Source: Tubulanus polymorphus
Taxonomy: Eukaryota; Nemertea; Palaeonemertea; Tubulaniformes; Tubulanidae
NCBI RefSeq assembly: GCF_964204645.1
Contig: NC_134029.1
Coordinates: 14,560,850 to 14,624,849, forward strand
Length of the DNA stretch: 64,000 bases
Direction: 5' to 3'
The translations under genes and the position numbers were made by a program. A model generated the notes under the pieces. It worked only from the letters and a program-made list of their open reading frames with translations, did no database searches and had not been told where the DNA came from. Positions 31,719 through 43,814 of the stretch are shown one piece after another; positions within the stretch are counted from its first letter, which is position 1, and each line of letters begins with the position of its first letter.

Positions 31719-34700
31719 ATGGCGAATACATTAGGACGTATTAGATTATTATCACTCAATTGCAATGGCTTAGCCTACTCTAACTCTCGAACTATAAGCA
31801 TTTTTGAAAAACTTAAGCTGCACGATATCTTCTTACTACAAGAAACCCATTTATCTAGTGACTACGAAATTCAAAAGAAATTTAAACCCTTATCGAGGAA
31901 TTTTGAGATATTATCTAACTTTACGAATGAGAGAAAATGTGGAGTAACTATTGGCATTAGGAGATCTTTAAACTATTCAATTTTAAGTAACTCAACGGAC
32001 ACACAAGGCAGGTTAATGGCTTTGAAAATCTCTATATCTGGTCAAATTTATAACATTGTCAATATTTACGCCCCGAATAAAGAGCGCGATAGGAAAAATT
32101 TTATAAACAATATCAGTAATTATCTCAACCTCAATCAAAATGAACATACAATAATAGCTGGAGATTTTAATTGTATAGAGAGTCCTTTAGATCGAGAATC
32201 AACATCTGCCAATTCGTCGAGTATAAGAAGTGGTTCAGAACAATTAGCAAACTTATGTCAACAATACAGATTAGCAGACGCCTACAGACTTAAAAATCCA
32301 GACACACCAGCATTCTCTAGAGTAGCAAAACGAAATAACAATGTAATTAAAACAAGAATAGATCGATTTTATGTATCAGACACTCTACAGCCAGACATAG
32401 AGCATGTGAAACATGTCAACTCTATTCATTCCGATCACAAGATCGTCGAATTAGTAATTAACTCCTCTCAAGGTAAACGTGGCAAGGGATACTGGCATCT
32501 CAACAAAGAACTACTGCAGAACCCTAATTACATCACTATGATAACAGACTTTTGGACACAATGGCAAAATCACAAACTATTCTACGACTCAATTATTGAA
32601 TGGTGGGAAGAGGGCAAAATTCAAATAAAAACCAGATCAATAAAATTTGCTTCAGAACTCAGGTAAATCAAAAACAATCTTAAGAAATCTTTAGAATCTG
32701 AATTATTCATTCTCGAAAAACTCTCTGATTTAGGGGTAAACACTAACCTCACTAAAATCAAATTGAATACCTTACCAAACGTATTCGCGACTTCGAAATT
32801 GAAAAAGCAAAAAGTGCAATGATTAGATCAAAGATCGAGTGGAGAGAATTCGGAGAGAAGACAAGTACTTTCTTTGCAAATTATGAAAAGCAACGCGCTA
32901 AAGCGAATCACATCAGAACTCTCAAAAACGATTTAGGTGAAATTAAAACTGGTCAAAAAGACATTGAAAAAGTTCAACTTAATTTCTATAAACACCTATA
33001 TAGAAAAGAAGAAATCGATTTGGAAACCCAAAATATATTCCTGGCTAATCTACCTCAAATCTCTAATCAAAAGAAACTTCAGCATGACTCCGAAATAGAT
33101 ATCAACGAATTAACAAATTCGGTCAAATCTTTTCAAAATAATAAATCTCCCGGTATAGACGGTCTACCTATTGAATTTTATAGAACATTTTGGTATACTC
33201 TCCGAGATGACTTTCTGCAGTTAGTACACGCGTGTATACAAGAAAATAGACTTTCTAAATCAATGCAAACCGGCATTATATCATTAATTCATAAGAAAAA
33301 TGACAAAACAGCCTTAAAAAATTGGAGACCAATCTCTTGACTATGTACAGATTACAAAATATTCACAAAAGTTCTCGCTAACAGACTAATCAACTGTCTA
33401 ACAGACATAATTCACCCTGACCAGACATGTAGCGTGAAGGGACGTCGAATCCAAGACAACGGTCATATAATTAGAGACTTAATTGATTACGTTAATAATG
33501 ATAATTTAGAAGCATTTTTAGTAACCATTGATCAAATGAAAGCTTTCGACCGCATCGACTGGCAGTATATGTTTAAAACTTTAGAATCTTTCGGTTTTGG
33601 AGAAAATCTAATTAAATATATCAAAACTTGTTATTCAAATCCAAAATCCAGAATTAAAAGTAATGGCTTCTTAACTAAACCGTTCACTTAAGAAAGAGGC
33701 GTAAGACAGGGATGTCCCATGAGCGCAATACTCTACATAATAGCAGCAGAACCACTAGCAATTAAAATACGTGAAAACAACAACATTAAAGGAGTAAAAC
33801 TACCGGACGACACAGAAATTAAAATCAAGCAATACGCAGATGACACTACATTATGTCTCACTGACTTAGAGTCTTTAGACCAAGTTTTTACAACGTTAAC
33901 CCTTTTCGAACGAGCGTCAGGTGCAAAAGTTAATAAAGATAAAACTGAATGTATGTGGATTGGATCATGGAAAAATAGAAACGATAAACCTTTAGACTTA
34001 AATTGGAAGAAATCAATGAAAATTTATGGTATTCATTTTGGCAATGAAAATACTGATGATTTAAACTGGAATCCAAAAGTTAATAAAATTCAAAATATAA
34101 TAAACCTCTGGCGCCAAACTAAACTATCTTTACACGGCAAAAAGGTCGTCATAAACTCATTTATATTACCGCTTTTATGGTACACTTCCGAAATATTTCC
34201 AGTCCCGGACAAGTATATCAAAATCTTTGAACCAAAAATCGTCAATTTCCTATGGGACAATGGAAAACGACTTGTCGGCAAAAACATACTACACAAAAAA
34301 ATCGAACACGGAGGCCTCGACATACACAACATAAAATACAGACAACAAACACAGGCAATTACAACGATCATTAACCACGCTCTAAAACCTACACACTGGA
34401 AACCACTAATTAACTACAATCTGCAAAAATACATTGGCCCTGGCTGGAATATGTCAAACATCATTCACAATGAGCTACCTAAAAAAACAATTTCAAACGA
34501 CTACTACAGACATTTATTAAAAGCATGGACAGTTTTTCAACAACATCTGACTTCGACGGAAACCATTACTGAAATTTTGCAGAAACCTATTTTTGGCAAT
34601 CCAAAAATTAAGCTCAACAGGAAAACTGATTTCACACAGTACATACAACACGGTATAACCAATTTGCAACATTTATTTGATAATCGTGGCAATTATAAAC

Positions 34701-35539
34701 CACTTAATGAAACTCCGTTAACAAATAGATTAAAACACACACGTATACACAATGCGATACCGCAACATTGGAAACTAATTATATCTGACCAAAATTTAGA
34801 TCCTGGCGAGTTACCGAAAATCTACGTCCAGTTTGATAACATAAGTTGTGCTGTAGGAAAAATTTCATCATCTCAAATTTATAGAATTTTATTATTAAAA
34901 AATCTCCATCAAATCACGCCAATTGGACAAACAAAAATTACTGAAATGCTAAATATGGATCTGAATTGGCCGGAAATTTGGAATGAAGTTTATAATAAAC
35001 ATATTGATAAACGGTTTAGTGATATTCATTGGAAATTACTACATAATACTCTTGCAATAGCTTCAAAATTAGTACTTTGGAAAATAAAAACTGATCCAAA
35101 TTGTAAAATTTGCGGACGCGCGGCAACAAATGACCATGTAGTATACTCATGCACAGAAGCACAACAATTATATTCACGCATACAACCAATCTTTGAACGC
35201 ATAATAGGCACACCTATACGAATCACTCGAGACATCGTCTACACAGGAATTACCAAAACAATAGAAAGAGACTTTTTCAAACGCACACTTGCGAACTATC
35301 TTTTATTTCTTGCACAATTCATTTTGTACAAGAATCATTACAATCTAGAACAGGGCTCTGGTCGCATCAACACTATAATTTATTTCAAAAACGCACTTAT
35401 AGATCGCATAAACCAAGAAATAATACTGCAACAAAATCTTCATATTTGGAGTCTTAACAATATATTTATAAACCTAGACGTAAACGGACTAAATACAGTA
35501 AACAGAATCACAATTGACACTATCGATGTAGTCTATTAA
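31719..35539 (+). pseudogene. LINE ORF2: APE endonuclease plus reverse transcriptase, broken
   Basis: The N-terminal EEP/APE domain is at 31719-32666 (RLLSLNCNGLAYS; LQETHLSSDYE; INIYAPN-like NIVNIYAPNKERD; IIAGDFNCIES; SIHSDHKIVE). The linker GKGYWHLNKELL is typical of the Tx1/L1 group. RT motifs follow: NNKSPGIDGLPIEFY, LKNWRPIS, AFLVTIDQMKAFDRID, RGVRQGCPMSAILY and the catalytic YADDT at about 33835. The C-terminus has a CCHC-like CKICGRAATNDHVVYSC (about 35105-35155). Breaks: TAA at 32664, a one-base frameshift near 32765, TGA at about 33338 and TAA at about 33689. The three RT pieces are in one frame, so only two nonsense codons and one indel separate it from an open frame. Confidence 0.85.
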
Positions 35540-36824
35540 TTACTTAACCTAACGCCTTTTATTAGTTTAGTACACCTACATATCCTGACTTTGACACTTG
35601 AGGTATGTTCTGATTTAGAATGAACAGGGATGACGGTCTATCAATGCGCATAGAACTGTCTGACCACTTTTGTCCTATATCATCACATACGCATAGATAC
35701 CTTATTGTTTCTGGTTTTGGACTGTAAACTCAGTCTCACTGCCGCGATAACTGGAAAGCTGCCTCCGTTTTGGCTTCAGGATAGCAAGCTCAGTCTATTT
35801 TTGTGCAGTGGTGATTGGAAGGTTGCCTCCTGACACCGGTCTCATTAAGACCTACCAAAAAAAACAACCTAATTGTGACAAATGATTAACTGGGCGTGCC
35901 GCCTTGGTGATCACTGACGGTCTTCCATTACGCTAGCACTGTCAGATAGCCGCCAGAGTGGCATGCAATTTTTTGATCATGCCTGTAAATAAAACCCGAT
36001 CAAGACTGTACATATGTATCATTGTATTAATCAAACTCGCGTGCCTGTGTCGCTTTCTTACTGACGGTCTATCAATGCGCATAGCACTGTCTGTTTGATC
36101 GCGACGCATCCACGGACCTAACTATGCACTGTATATTAGAAACACAAAACTGCTCCACGTGTACAACTTTTAATTTTAGGCAAACTCAGCACCAGATGTG
36201 AAGTACCAACTGCACCCCTTGACGGAGAAACCTATCCTCATCGGAGCGTGCACCGTCGATGTCATACAACTACACTTCGGATACCAGGACCAAACTCTCA
36301 TCTGGATAATTTGCTTTTCAAAATGTGCTTCCGTTTTATCTAGTCAGCACGCGGGACAATCAACTTAGAGGATTTTTACACCAACATCTACCCGAGGAAA
36401 GGCTACAATAAACATTCGGACTATTTACACGTGGAAAACGACCAAAAAAATGTTAAAAATTGACAAAATGATCTTCAACCTTGTAATATAGTTATTTCCT
36501 AAATCTTGATGTATTAAATTAGGCAGCCAACTAAATTAACCCCAATCAGTCGCTTGCCGGTTCAGACTGCTTGGATGATTGTTTGAATGAACCGGAACCG
36601 AAAATTTCAAATTATGTACTTCGATTTAAACAAAAAATTCTGTAAACTCGACCGCCGATCACACAACTATATTTGTACTTCGATTTCCGATTTCAAAATC
36701 AAACCCCCTGTTTCTTTCCCGGCAGGTGTGGTGGGTTTGTAAGGGACACCAAATAAAAAAATCAAACGAAATTTACCAATCAAATAAATCACAGGGTCAA
36801 CCCCTATTTTAAGATAAAAAAAAA
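35540..36824 (+). other. LINE 3-prime untranslated region
   Basis: Contains two copies of gacggtctatcaatgcgcat (about 35632 and 36062) and two versions of gcaagctcagtctat (about 35785). It is matched in reverse by 42400-43250 and 44540-44735. It ends at an A-run. Confidence 0.75.
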
Positions 36825-36975
36825 TAACCGTTCTCGGTAGCACCTCGCTGTATCGATCTATCCACGCGCAGTTGTTGTTACGCGCACTCACTGTATACGT
36901 GTGTCACAACGCTGTTGACCATTCTCGGCCTAGCTGTGACGAGTGGTGTCTCGTACTCTCGTACTCTGGTATGAA
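36825..36975 (+). repeat. Second LINE 5-prime UTR fragment, head to tail
   Basis: Directly after the A-run, taaccgttctcgg and the following 150 bp resemble the 5-prime UTR at 30450-30600 (shared order: aaccgttctc, ctatttatcc or ctatctatcc, gcgcgca or gcacag, ttctcggc). This looks like the start of a second copy of the same LINE family placed tail to head. Confidence 0.55.
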
Positions 36976-36989
36976 ACCCACATCTTCCA

Positions 36990-37225
36990 ATTACTGACAG
37001 TATTTAAAATCGGGTCCTCTCACGGGACAGTATTCCAAATCGGGTCCTCTCATGGGACAGTGTGTTGAATCGGGCCCTCTCACGTGACATGATTTGAAAC
37101 CAGGTCCTCTCACGGGACAGTAAGTTGATTCGGGTCCTCTCACGGGACAGTATTTAAAATCGGGTCCTCTCACGGGATATTGTGTTGAATCGGGACCTCT
37201 CACGGGACGGTAACTTGAATCGCGG
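36990..37225. repeat. 30-bp minisatellite, about 8 units
   Basis: Units of cgggtcctctcacgggacag followed by 10 variable bases (tatttaaaat, tgtgttgaat and so on). A minus-strand frame stays open as a 10-residue repeat (VRGPDxxYCP). A further related unit lies at about 37495-37535. No other gene evidence. Confidence 0.85.
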
Positions 37226-37566
37226 GTTCCGTTGTAAAATCCTGCGTGAAAAACGTGAATTCATATCCCCTATTGTCCCCCTGGCCCTGCAGTAAATTAG
37301 AATTTTTCGGTAGGCCTTTATGTATTTATAAATGAAATCAAAATGGAAAATGTAGTAATCACAATCGATAGTTGAATTTATTTATTCATAATCGTTATTG
37401 GCAGAATACATAAGAATATTGGGACTCGAAACCGCTAGCATTGGAATCGACGTTTCATGTAAGAATTCTACATTTGTCCCGTGAAAGGACCCATGTACAG
37501 TCACAGGACGTGTCCTCTCACGGGACGCTGCGGTTTAACTCATATGCAAAAATGAGCGAGCAAGAC

Positions 37567-38344
37567 CACAGGGGTTTGGCGATGGGCTTGGATTTTATTT
37601 CCGGGTTGTTGATAATCTCGCGAGAATGGCGCTAAATATGAACTGCAAATAAATTCAAAATATCATAGAAATACCTTGTGTTTATATTGTTTATTTATCC
37701 GCTATTAAGTTCCGATAAACAATTGGTCGATAAGGATCATCATCAGACAGTCGTCACGCTTTACTATATAAAATAACAAGGGATGAAACGCAGTTCAATT
37801 CGTGCCAGCCAGAAAGTTGGGACAGTCACGTGACAGTCGCGCTTCTTATTTGAATGAATGCAAACCCGAAGCATCTAAGATGGAAACTATGATACGAAAA
37901 ATATTTGCGAATAACTTACATTCAAATGCAATTTTTTTTTATGAATTATATATTTGATCATAATTTATTCTTTATAAGTTATTAATTTCATATGAATCAT
38001 CATCTGACAATTGATATCAGTCTGTGAATATGTTAACTTTTCATGTTAAAGTTTTAAATGTGATGACATCATCAGAATGTCACGTGACTGTCCCAACTTT
38101 CTGGCTGGCACAACTCTGAAGGCGTTTCATCCCTTGTGATTTTATATAGTAGCGTGACGACCGTCTGATAATGATTCTTAACGACCAATTGTTTATCGAA
38201 ACTTTATAGCGGATAAATAAACAATATAAACACAAGGTATTTCCGTGATATTTTGAATTTATTCGTAGTTCATATTTAGCGCCATTCTCGCGAGATTATC
38301 AACAACCCGGAAATAAAATCCAAGCCCATCGCCAAACCCCTGTG
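37567..38344. mobile_element. 778-bp foldback MITE with exact 8-bp TSD
   Basis: Begins CACAGGGGTTTGGCGATGGG and ends with its inverse. The arms are identical for about 75 bp and stay similar for about 280 bp. AGCAAGAC lies directly outside both ends (37559-37566 and 38345-38352). An 8-bp duplication fits hAT or P-type transposases. The centre is AT-rich and has no ORF. Confidence 0.88.
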
Positions 38345-38418
38345 AGCAAGACCATTCGGAATGCTCTCAAGTCAGGTTGAAATAGACATATCATCATCAG
38401 CAGTTCGCCGCCCAACAC

Positions 38419-38547
38419 CTGCGTCAACAATACGTGTGGATTGTTCATTTTTGACGTTCTTCCACTACCACCCAGCTCGGGTCGCACCGATTTCACGGTT
38501 ACAAACTTAAGACTTTCACCGGCGGCGCCGGCACCAGAAGCCGCCAT
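38419..38547 (-). CDS. Candidate first exon of a divergent host gene
   Basis: The minus strand opens with ATGGCGGC, a YY1-type start context, in a CpG-rich region. It encodes 43 codons (MAASGAGAAGESLKFVTVKS and on to NNPHVLLTQ) before a possible donor, cag followed by GTGTTG. Phase at the exon end is 0. The sequence further in the same frame runs into the end of a foldback element (agcattccga region), so the exon must stop before it. The protein is not recognised. It lies about 670 bp from, and points away from, the DmX-like first exon, as in bidirectional promoters. Next exons are not found in the window. Confidence 0.42.
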
Positions 38548-39220
38548 TTTGAACCTACGCGGTAATACCTATATAGTAATGACGTCAGCGTCGAGGATTT
38601 CTTGAGAATAGCCGCTGATTGGTTCCAGCAATGTGTGCATGTCCCATGGTGCTAGACTACCCTCCGCCTCTAACTGAAGGTAAAGACCGGCAACCAGTCT
38701 AGCGGCTCCTGGCGTAGTTTAGTATGACCCGTTTTCGCCATCTTCGATCTGTGTCGAATTACACCAGCTTATACCATTTTCTGATCAGAAATCAGCAACC
38801 ACTTCTAGGAGGGTCGAGGATACTAAAGAAATCTGACCGAAACTGCAGTGTAGGCAGTAACCATTCGAAAAAGTGATTTGTGCTGAAGAAGGATAGCTAA
38901 ATTTAACTCTTATTAATTAGGCGCGGCCTACTAAAGTAGTCAAGTACTAGTGTTGTGTAGGCCTAGTGAGTAGTGTAGTTAAGTTGGAAGTAATTAATTG
39001 AATCAGCCTGCTGGTGCTAGCTATAAAGCCGGCTTATTGGTTATAACACATTTCTAATCGATTGGCTAGCCTACCTAGGCTATTACCAGTACTAGGACTA
39101 GGAGGAGCCCACAACTGTTTGGCTGAATAAACAAAAGGGGTAGGCTGACCGCACCACGGGCATTGCCCCTCCACATCAGTATCTGGAGAAGGGCCAGGGG
39201 GGTGCTTTCTGAGGTTGACA
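38548..39220. promoter_or_regulatory. Probable bidirectional promoter of the host gene pair
   Basis: Lies between the two divergent first exons. It contains a TGACGTCA site (about 38580), the gccgccatttt YY1-type word at the left start codon, and several taggccta words. It probably includes the 5-prime UTR of the DmX-like gene. Transcription starts are not visible directly. Confidence 0.45.
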
Positions 39221-39307
39221 ATGAATCGCCACCAAGTGCTGACTGGAGCGACAAATAATGGTGAGCAATGTTTCGCCGTGGGAAGCGTTGAAGGTATTCA
39301 TTTCACG
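39221..39307 (+). CDS. DMXL: DmX-like (rabconnectin-3 alpha) coding exon 1
   Basis: 29 codons from ATG 39221: MNRHQVLTG, then CFAVGSVEGIHFT, ending at a perfect donor GTAAGT (39308), phase 0. The HQVLTG...VGSV pattern is the highly conserved N-terminus of DmX/DMXL proteins, very large WD-repeat proteins that work with the V-ATPase (RAVE-like complex) in acidifying endosomes and synaptic vesicles. The second exon at 46166 continues the family sequence without a gap, which confirms the model. The gene is on the plus strand. Only two exons lie in the window, so the rest of a roughly 3000-residue protein is downstream. Confidence 0.9.
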
Positions 39308-39380
39308 GTAAGTAGGTAGCATAACACTGCGCACACAGTGATTGTCTTTTTACCAGGACGATTGAAATAGGAAGTAGTCT

Positions 39381-39545
39381 AGTACCTAGCCGTTGTTCCT
39401 CAAACAACGTCTAGGGCGAAAGTGCTCATATAGCCTAATGTTAATTTTCGTCCCTCATTTTGAGGGACGAGGCTTTGAGCGTCTATTTCACCCCTTAAAA
39501 CACCATCAACTGACTGTTCTGTAATCAGATGGAAGTTAGTCTACT
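39381..39545. repeat. 165-bp segment duplicated at 40838-41000
   Basis: Both copies run from tacctagccgttgttcctca through cccttaaaacaccatc to actgactgttctg, with few differences. The two foldback elements at 39541-40836 lie exactly between the copies. So the duplication flanks them, like a long target duplication or a local tandem event. Confidence 0.7.
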
Positions 39546-40050
39546 GTCTGTCACACCTGCTCGCGCGACGTTTTGATCCATTATTTCGTTAATAAAATGT
39601 TGATTTACCTTTATTATGCATAGATTTGTTCAGTAAGGAATTTGCATTCAGAATTAAACATATTTTCCCGAAAGATGTTTTTGTTTTCATTTAGGCCTAT
39701 GAGCGATAGTTTACTCAGCATACGATCGAGTTTACTCAGCATACGATCGCGTAATGCTTAAAAATCCGCTCCGCGGACGCTCGGAAACGTTACAGTGACG
39801 TCATCACCTGCTCATTAGCATAACAAAATACAGTAGGTGGCGCCACGTGACGGGCTGGAAAAGCCGTTTTTCAGCATAATGCGAGCGTATACTAGGTAAA
39901 CAATTGCTGATAAATGAAAACACAAACAAATTGATGCCAATTCATAATTTATTTCTGAATGCAAAATCCTTACTGAACAAATTGATGCATAATCTTCGCA
40001 GATCAACTGATTATTAACGAAATTACGGACCAAAACGTCGAGCAGGTGTG
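39541..40050. mobile_element. Foldback element with actgtctgtcacacctgctcg ends
   Basis: The left end actgtctgtcacacctgctcg is the inverse of the right end cgagcaggtgtgacagacagt. Inside, ttgttcagtaaggaatttgc and its inverse also pair. It is about 510 bp with no ORF of note. It abuts the next foldback element. Confidence 0.7.
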
Positions 40051-40058
40051 ACAGACAG

Positions 40059-40836
40059 TAATGTCTATTTCCATGAGCATTCCAGGTGGCCTAGCTCACC
40101 ACAGGCACTCGCCGATGGGTTTGGGATACAGTTGCTGGGGTTTTTGATAGTGTATCTGTGTTTTGAGTGGTTATTCTGCAATAAATCCGAGAAAAAAACG
40201 TCTTGGTACTGATACGTTTAGAAAGATAATGGCCGCTGGCTCCACACACGGCGACCTCACAAAATACTGAACAAACTTCGTTTTTCAATCTAAAATCAAA
40301 ACTTTTATTTTATATGACACTTACTAGTGATATGACAGTTATATATCCTATTATTCCATCCAATTGTGAGACACTGTCAATTTGTGAAACGTTTTTGGTA
40401 GTACATACCTGATAAAGGTCTTAGTAGGACCAGAAAGGACAGGCAGTCGACCTAAATCATCATTTTTTAATCCATTTGAAACTATTGAAGGATATCCAAA
40501 AAGTCTTCACTGAAAGGGGTTCATGAGAGAAAAGAGACTTCATGATTTGAAAGTTTAACAATATGTCTCCATGCCTACCAACTGAAGTTTGGTATGTAGG
40601 CATGGAAACATATTGTTAAACTTTCAAATCATGGAGTCACTTCTCTTCATTTAATCCCTTTCAGTGAAGTCTTTTTGGATATCCTTCAATACAGTTTCAA
40701 ATGGATTAAAAAATGATGATTTAGGTCGACTGCCCGTCCTTTCTGGTCCTACTAAGACCTTTATCAGGTATGTACTACCAAAACTGACTGAGCTAGGCCA
40801 CCTGGAATGCTCTCAAGTCAGGTTAAAATATACATT
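40059..40836. mobile_element. Foldback MITE, copy 2, with 300-bp insert in the left arm
   Basis: The core palindrome 40396-40782 starts ttttggtagtacatacctg and ends with its inverse. The outer arms carry gcattccaggtggcctagc and its inverse. Between the outer left arm and the core lies about 300 bp of unrelated sequence (40095-40395). Same family as 1632-2022. An arm end is also left at about 38358-38391. Confidence 0.8.
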
Positions 40837-40979
40837 AATACCTAGCCGTTGTTCCTCAAACAACGTCTAGGGCGAAAGTGCTCATATAAGGTTAATTTTC
40901 GTCCCTTATTTTGAGGGACGAGGCTTTGAGCGTCTATTTCACCCCTTAAAACACCATCGACTTACCTCAAACTGACTGT

Positions 40980-41985
40980 TCTGTGATCAGACGGAAGTAA
41001 ACTAGGCCTATTGTTTGTGCATAAATTTGTAATCCTAAGTAGCTTTTGACGATCCTAGTAGCTCAAAACTTTTGACTAGTCGCCTCAAAAAATAGTAGAA
41101 GTGAGCAACATAACAAATTTGGCGGCTTTTCGTGGTGCATGATGGGAGTGTAAAAAACGGATTCGGACTTGAACTTGGACTGACATTGATGTCAATGCAG
41201 ATATTATTCTTGTTTCAAATTCTTAAAAGGTTAAAATTGACCAAAATTTATGCGTTTTATCAACAAGAATTAACATTTAGAGTAATTTTAGAGAGACATT
41301 TCGAATTTTCACATTTTATTAATTTTAGTCCGTATTGGAAATCCTGATTATGTCAATCAATTCAATTCAAATCAATAAATTCTCCGGTTCGCGATTTAAG
41401 TCATCAAAAGTATTATTATTAAACACGTTTTCAAAGTCAACAAAGTAACTAATTAATTTATTTTAGTACAAAGGTTTGATTTGATACTAAAATCAGTTGT
41501 TGCATTGCAATTAACAGGAGTTAACCTCTATATGATACTTTAGCGTCAGACGTTGTAGGGAACCGTAACAACGACTGGTATTCAGACTAGATGGAAGTTA
41601 ACTATTGTTTGTGCATAAATTTGTAATCCTAAGTAGCTTTTGACAATCGTAGTAGCTCAAAACTTTTGGCTTGTCGCCTCAAAAAACAGTTGAAGTGAAA
41701 CAACATGACAAATATGGCGGCTTTTCGTGGTGCATGATGGGAGTGTAAATTACGGATTCGAACTTAAACTTGGACTGACATTGATGCCAATGCAGATATT
41801 ATTCTTGTTTCAAATTATTAAGGTTAAAATTGACCAAAATTTATGTGTTTTATCAACAAAAAATAACATTTAGAGTAATTTTAGAGAGACATAGGGCCTA
41901 TTGAATTTTCACATTTAATTAATTAAGTCCGTATTGGAAATCCTGATAGATCAATTCAAATCAAATCAATAAATTCTCCGGTTCG
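40980..41985. repeat. Tandem direct duplication, period about 594 bp
   Basis: About 400 bp (ttgtttgtgcataaatttgt, ttttcgtggtgcatgatggg, gacattgatg, caataaattctccggttcg) occurs at 40985-41395 and again at 41580-41985. Roughly 180 bp of different sequence lies between. It is non-coding; the 71-codon ORF at 41132 is broken in the second copy. Confidence 0.75.
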
Positions 41986-41999
41986 TGTTGACGACTTTG

Positions 42000-42391
42000 A
42001 GATTCCGTTATCGAATAAACCTATCTGAAATCTTGGAGTTATTTTTGACCCTCAGCTCAATATGGAGGCACATGTTAGTAGTGTTGTCTGTGCTACGTCC
42101 TATTATCTTCGGGCGATAGGTAGACTACTTGTCTGATGCGGCTGCGAAACTGTTGATGCGGTCCCTAGTTTTGTCGAGGATTGACTACTGTAACGCATGC
42201 TTGGCAGGATCGTCTTTTTCTTCTCTTCACAGACTGCAATTAATACAGAACCGTGCCGCTCGTATTGTCACCAAAACAAAGAAATATGAGCATATAACAC
42301 CTGTGCTTAAGTCCCTTCACTGGTTGCCTGTGAAACAGGGCATAGAGTTATTCTCCTTGTTTTTAAGTGCCTCCACTTGTTGGCTCCAGTC
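42000..42391 (+). pseudogene. CR1/L2-like LINE reverse transcriptase C-terminal fragment, left part
   Basis: Translation in two frames gives LGVIFDPQLNMEAHVSSV, SRIDYCNACLAG, LHRLQLIQNRAARIV and HITPVLKSLHWLPV, the standard tail of CR1/L2-type RTs. The frame shifts near 42130. The sequence breaks off at ggctccagtc and resumes at 44742 with agctccaatctac. Confidence 0.8.
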
Positions 42392-42964
42392 TTTTTTTTT
42401 ATCTTAAAATAGGGATTGTCCCCATTATTTATTTATTTGGCTGGTAAATTTTGTTTGATTTTTCGATTGAGTGTCCCTTACAGACCCACCACACCTGCCG
42501 GGAGCGAAACAGGGGGTTTGTTTTTGAAATCGGAAATCGAAGTACAGATATAGATGTGTGATCGGCAGTCGAGTTAACAGAATATTTTTAAATCGAAGTA
42601 CAAAATTGGAAATTCGGTTCCGGTTCATCGAAACAATCTTCCATTCAGTCTGAACCGGCAAGCGACTGATTGGGATGAATTTTTCTGGCTGCCTAATTCA
42701 ATACATTGAGATTCTGGAAATAGCTATATTACAAGGTTGAAGATCATTTTGTCCATTTTTATACGTTTTTGGTCATTTTCTACATGTAAATAGTCCGATA
42801 GTTTATTGTGGTTTTTTTTCTCGGGTAGATGTTGATGTAGAAGTCCTCTAAGTTGATGATCCCGCTTGTTGACTAGATAGGAAGAAAGCACATTTCGAAA
42901 CGCAAATTTTCCAGATGAGAGTATGGCCCTGGGGTATCCGAAGTGTAGTTGTATGACATCGACG

Positions 42965-43814
42965 GTGAGGCTCCTATGAGGATGGGTTCTCCGTCAAGGG
43001 GTGCGCAGTTGGTACTCTACGTCTGGTGCTCTAATTTGCCTAAAAGTAAAAGTTTTACACTGGGAGCAGTTTTGTGTTTCTAATATACAGTGCATAGTTA
43101 GGTCCGTGAATGTATCGCAATGAAACTGACAGTGCTATGCGCATTGATAGACCGTCAGTAAAAAAGCGGCACTAACACGTGAATATTGAATACATGTTTG
43201 TCGACTTACATATATGCAGTCTTGATCGGGTTATTGTCCCCCATGCGGCGTAGGCCGGACTTGTATCCGCCTCCGTCCGTCCGTCGGCATGAGCTTTTGA
43301 ACGCGATTCAAGAAGAACCGTTGATCGCAGGACTATGATATTACACAGTATGATTACCCCTAGGGAGAGGATGTGCCCTATTGATTTTGGTGAGGCTCCT
43401 ATGAGGATGGGTTCTCCGTCAAGGGGCGCGCAGTTGGTACTCTACGTCTGGTGCTCTAATTTGCCTAAAAGTAAAAGTTTTACACTGGGAGCAGTTTTGT
43501 GTTTCTAATATACAGTGCATAGTTAGGTCCGTGAATGTATCGCAATGAAACTGACAGTGCTATGCGCATTGATAGACCGTCAGTAAAAAAGCGGCACTAA
43601 CACGTGAATATTGAATACATGTTTGTCGACTTACATATATGCAGTCTTGATCGGGTTATTGTCCCCCATGCGGCGTAGGCCGGACTTGGTATCCGCCTCC
43701 GTCCGTCCGTCGGCATGAGCTTTTGAACGCGATTCAAGAAGAACCGTTGATCGCAGGACTATGATATTACACAGTATGATTACCCCTAGGGAGAGGATGT
43801 GCCCTATTGATTTT
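42965..43814. repeat. Near-identical 425-bp tandem duplication
   Basis: gtgaggctcctatgaggatg starts at 42965 and 43390. Only two differences were seen (gggtgcgc versus ggcgcgc, and one inserted G near 43688). The unit joins LINE 3-prime UTR and the first 145-bp array unit. It is a very recent duplication or an assembly artefact. Confidence 0.85.

Larger units (their letters stand above)
30411..36824 (+). mobile_element. Tx1/L1-like LINE, nearly full length
   Basis: A 5-prime UTR with the word taaccgttctc (about 30450 and again 30540), a zinc-knuckle ORF1, an APE-RT ORF2 and a 1.3-kb 3-prime UTR ending cccctattttaagat plus a run of A. It cut into the promoter side of the Maverick polymerase gene. 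A second, 5-prime truncated, inverted copy of the same family is at 42392-44741 and defines the same 3-prime end. Confidence 0.85.

Noticed and set aside
36991-37203. Minus ORF with VRGPD repeats
   Set aside because: A 30-bp minisatellite; the frame is open only because 30 is a multiple of three.
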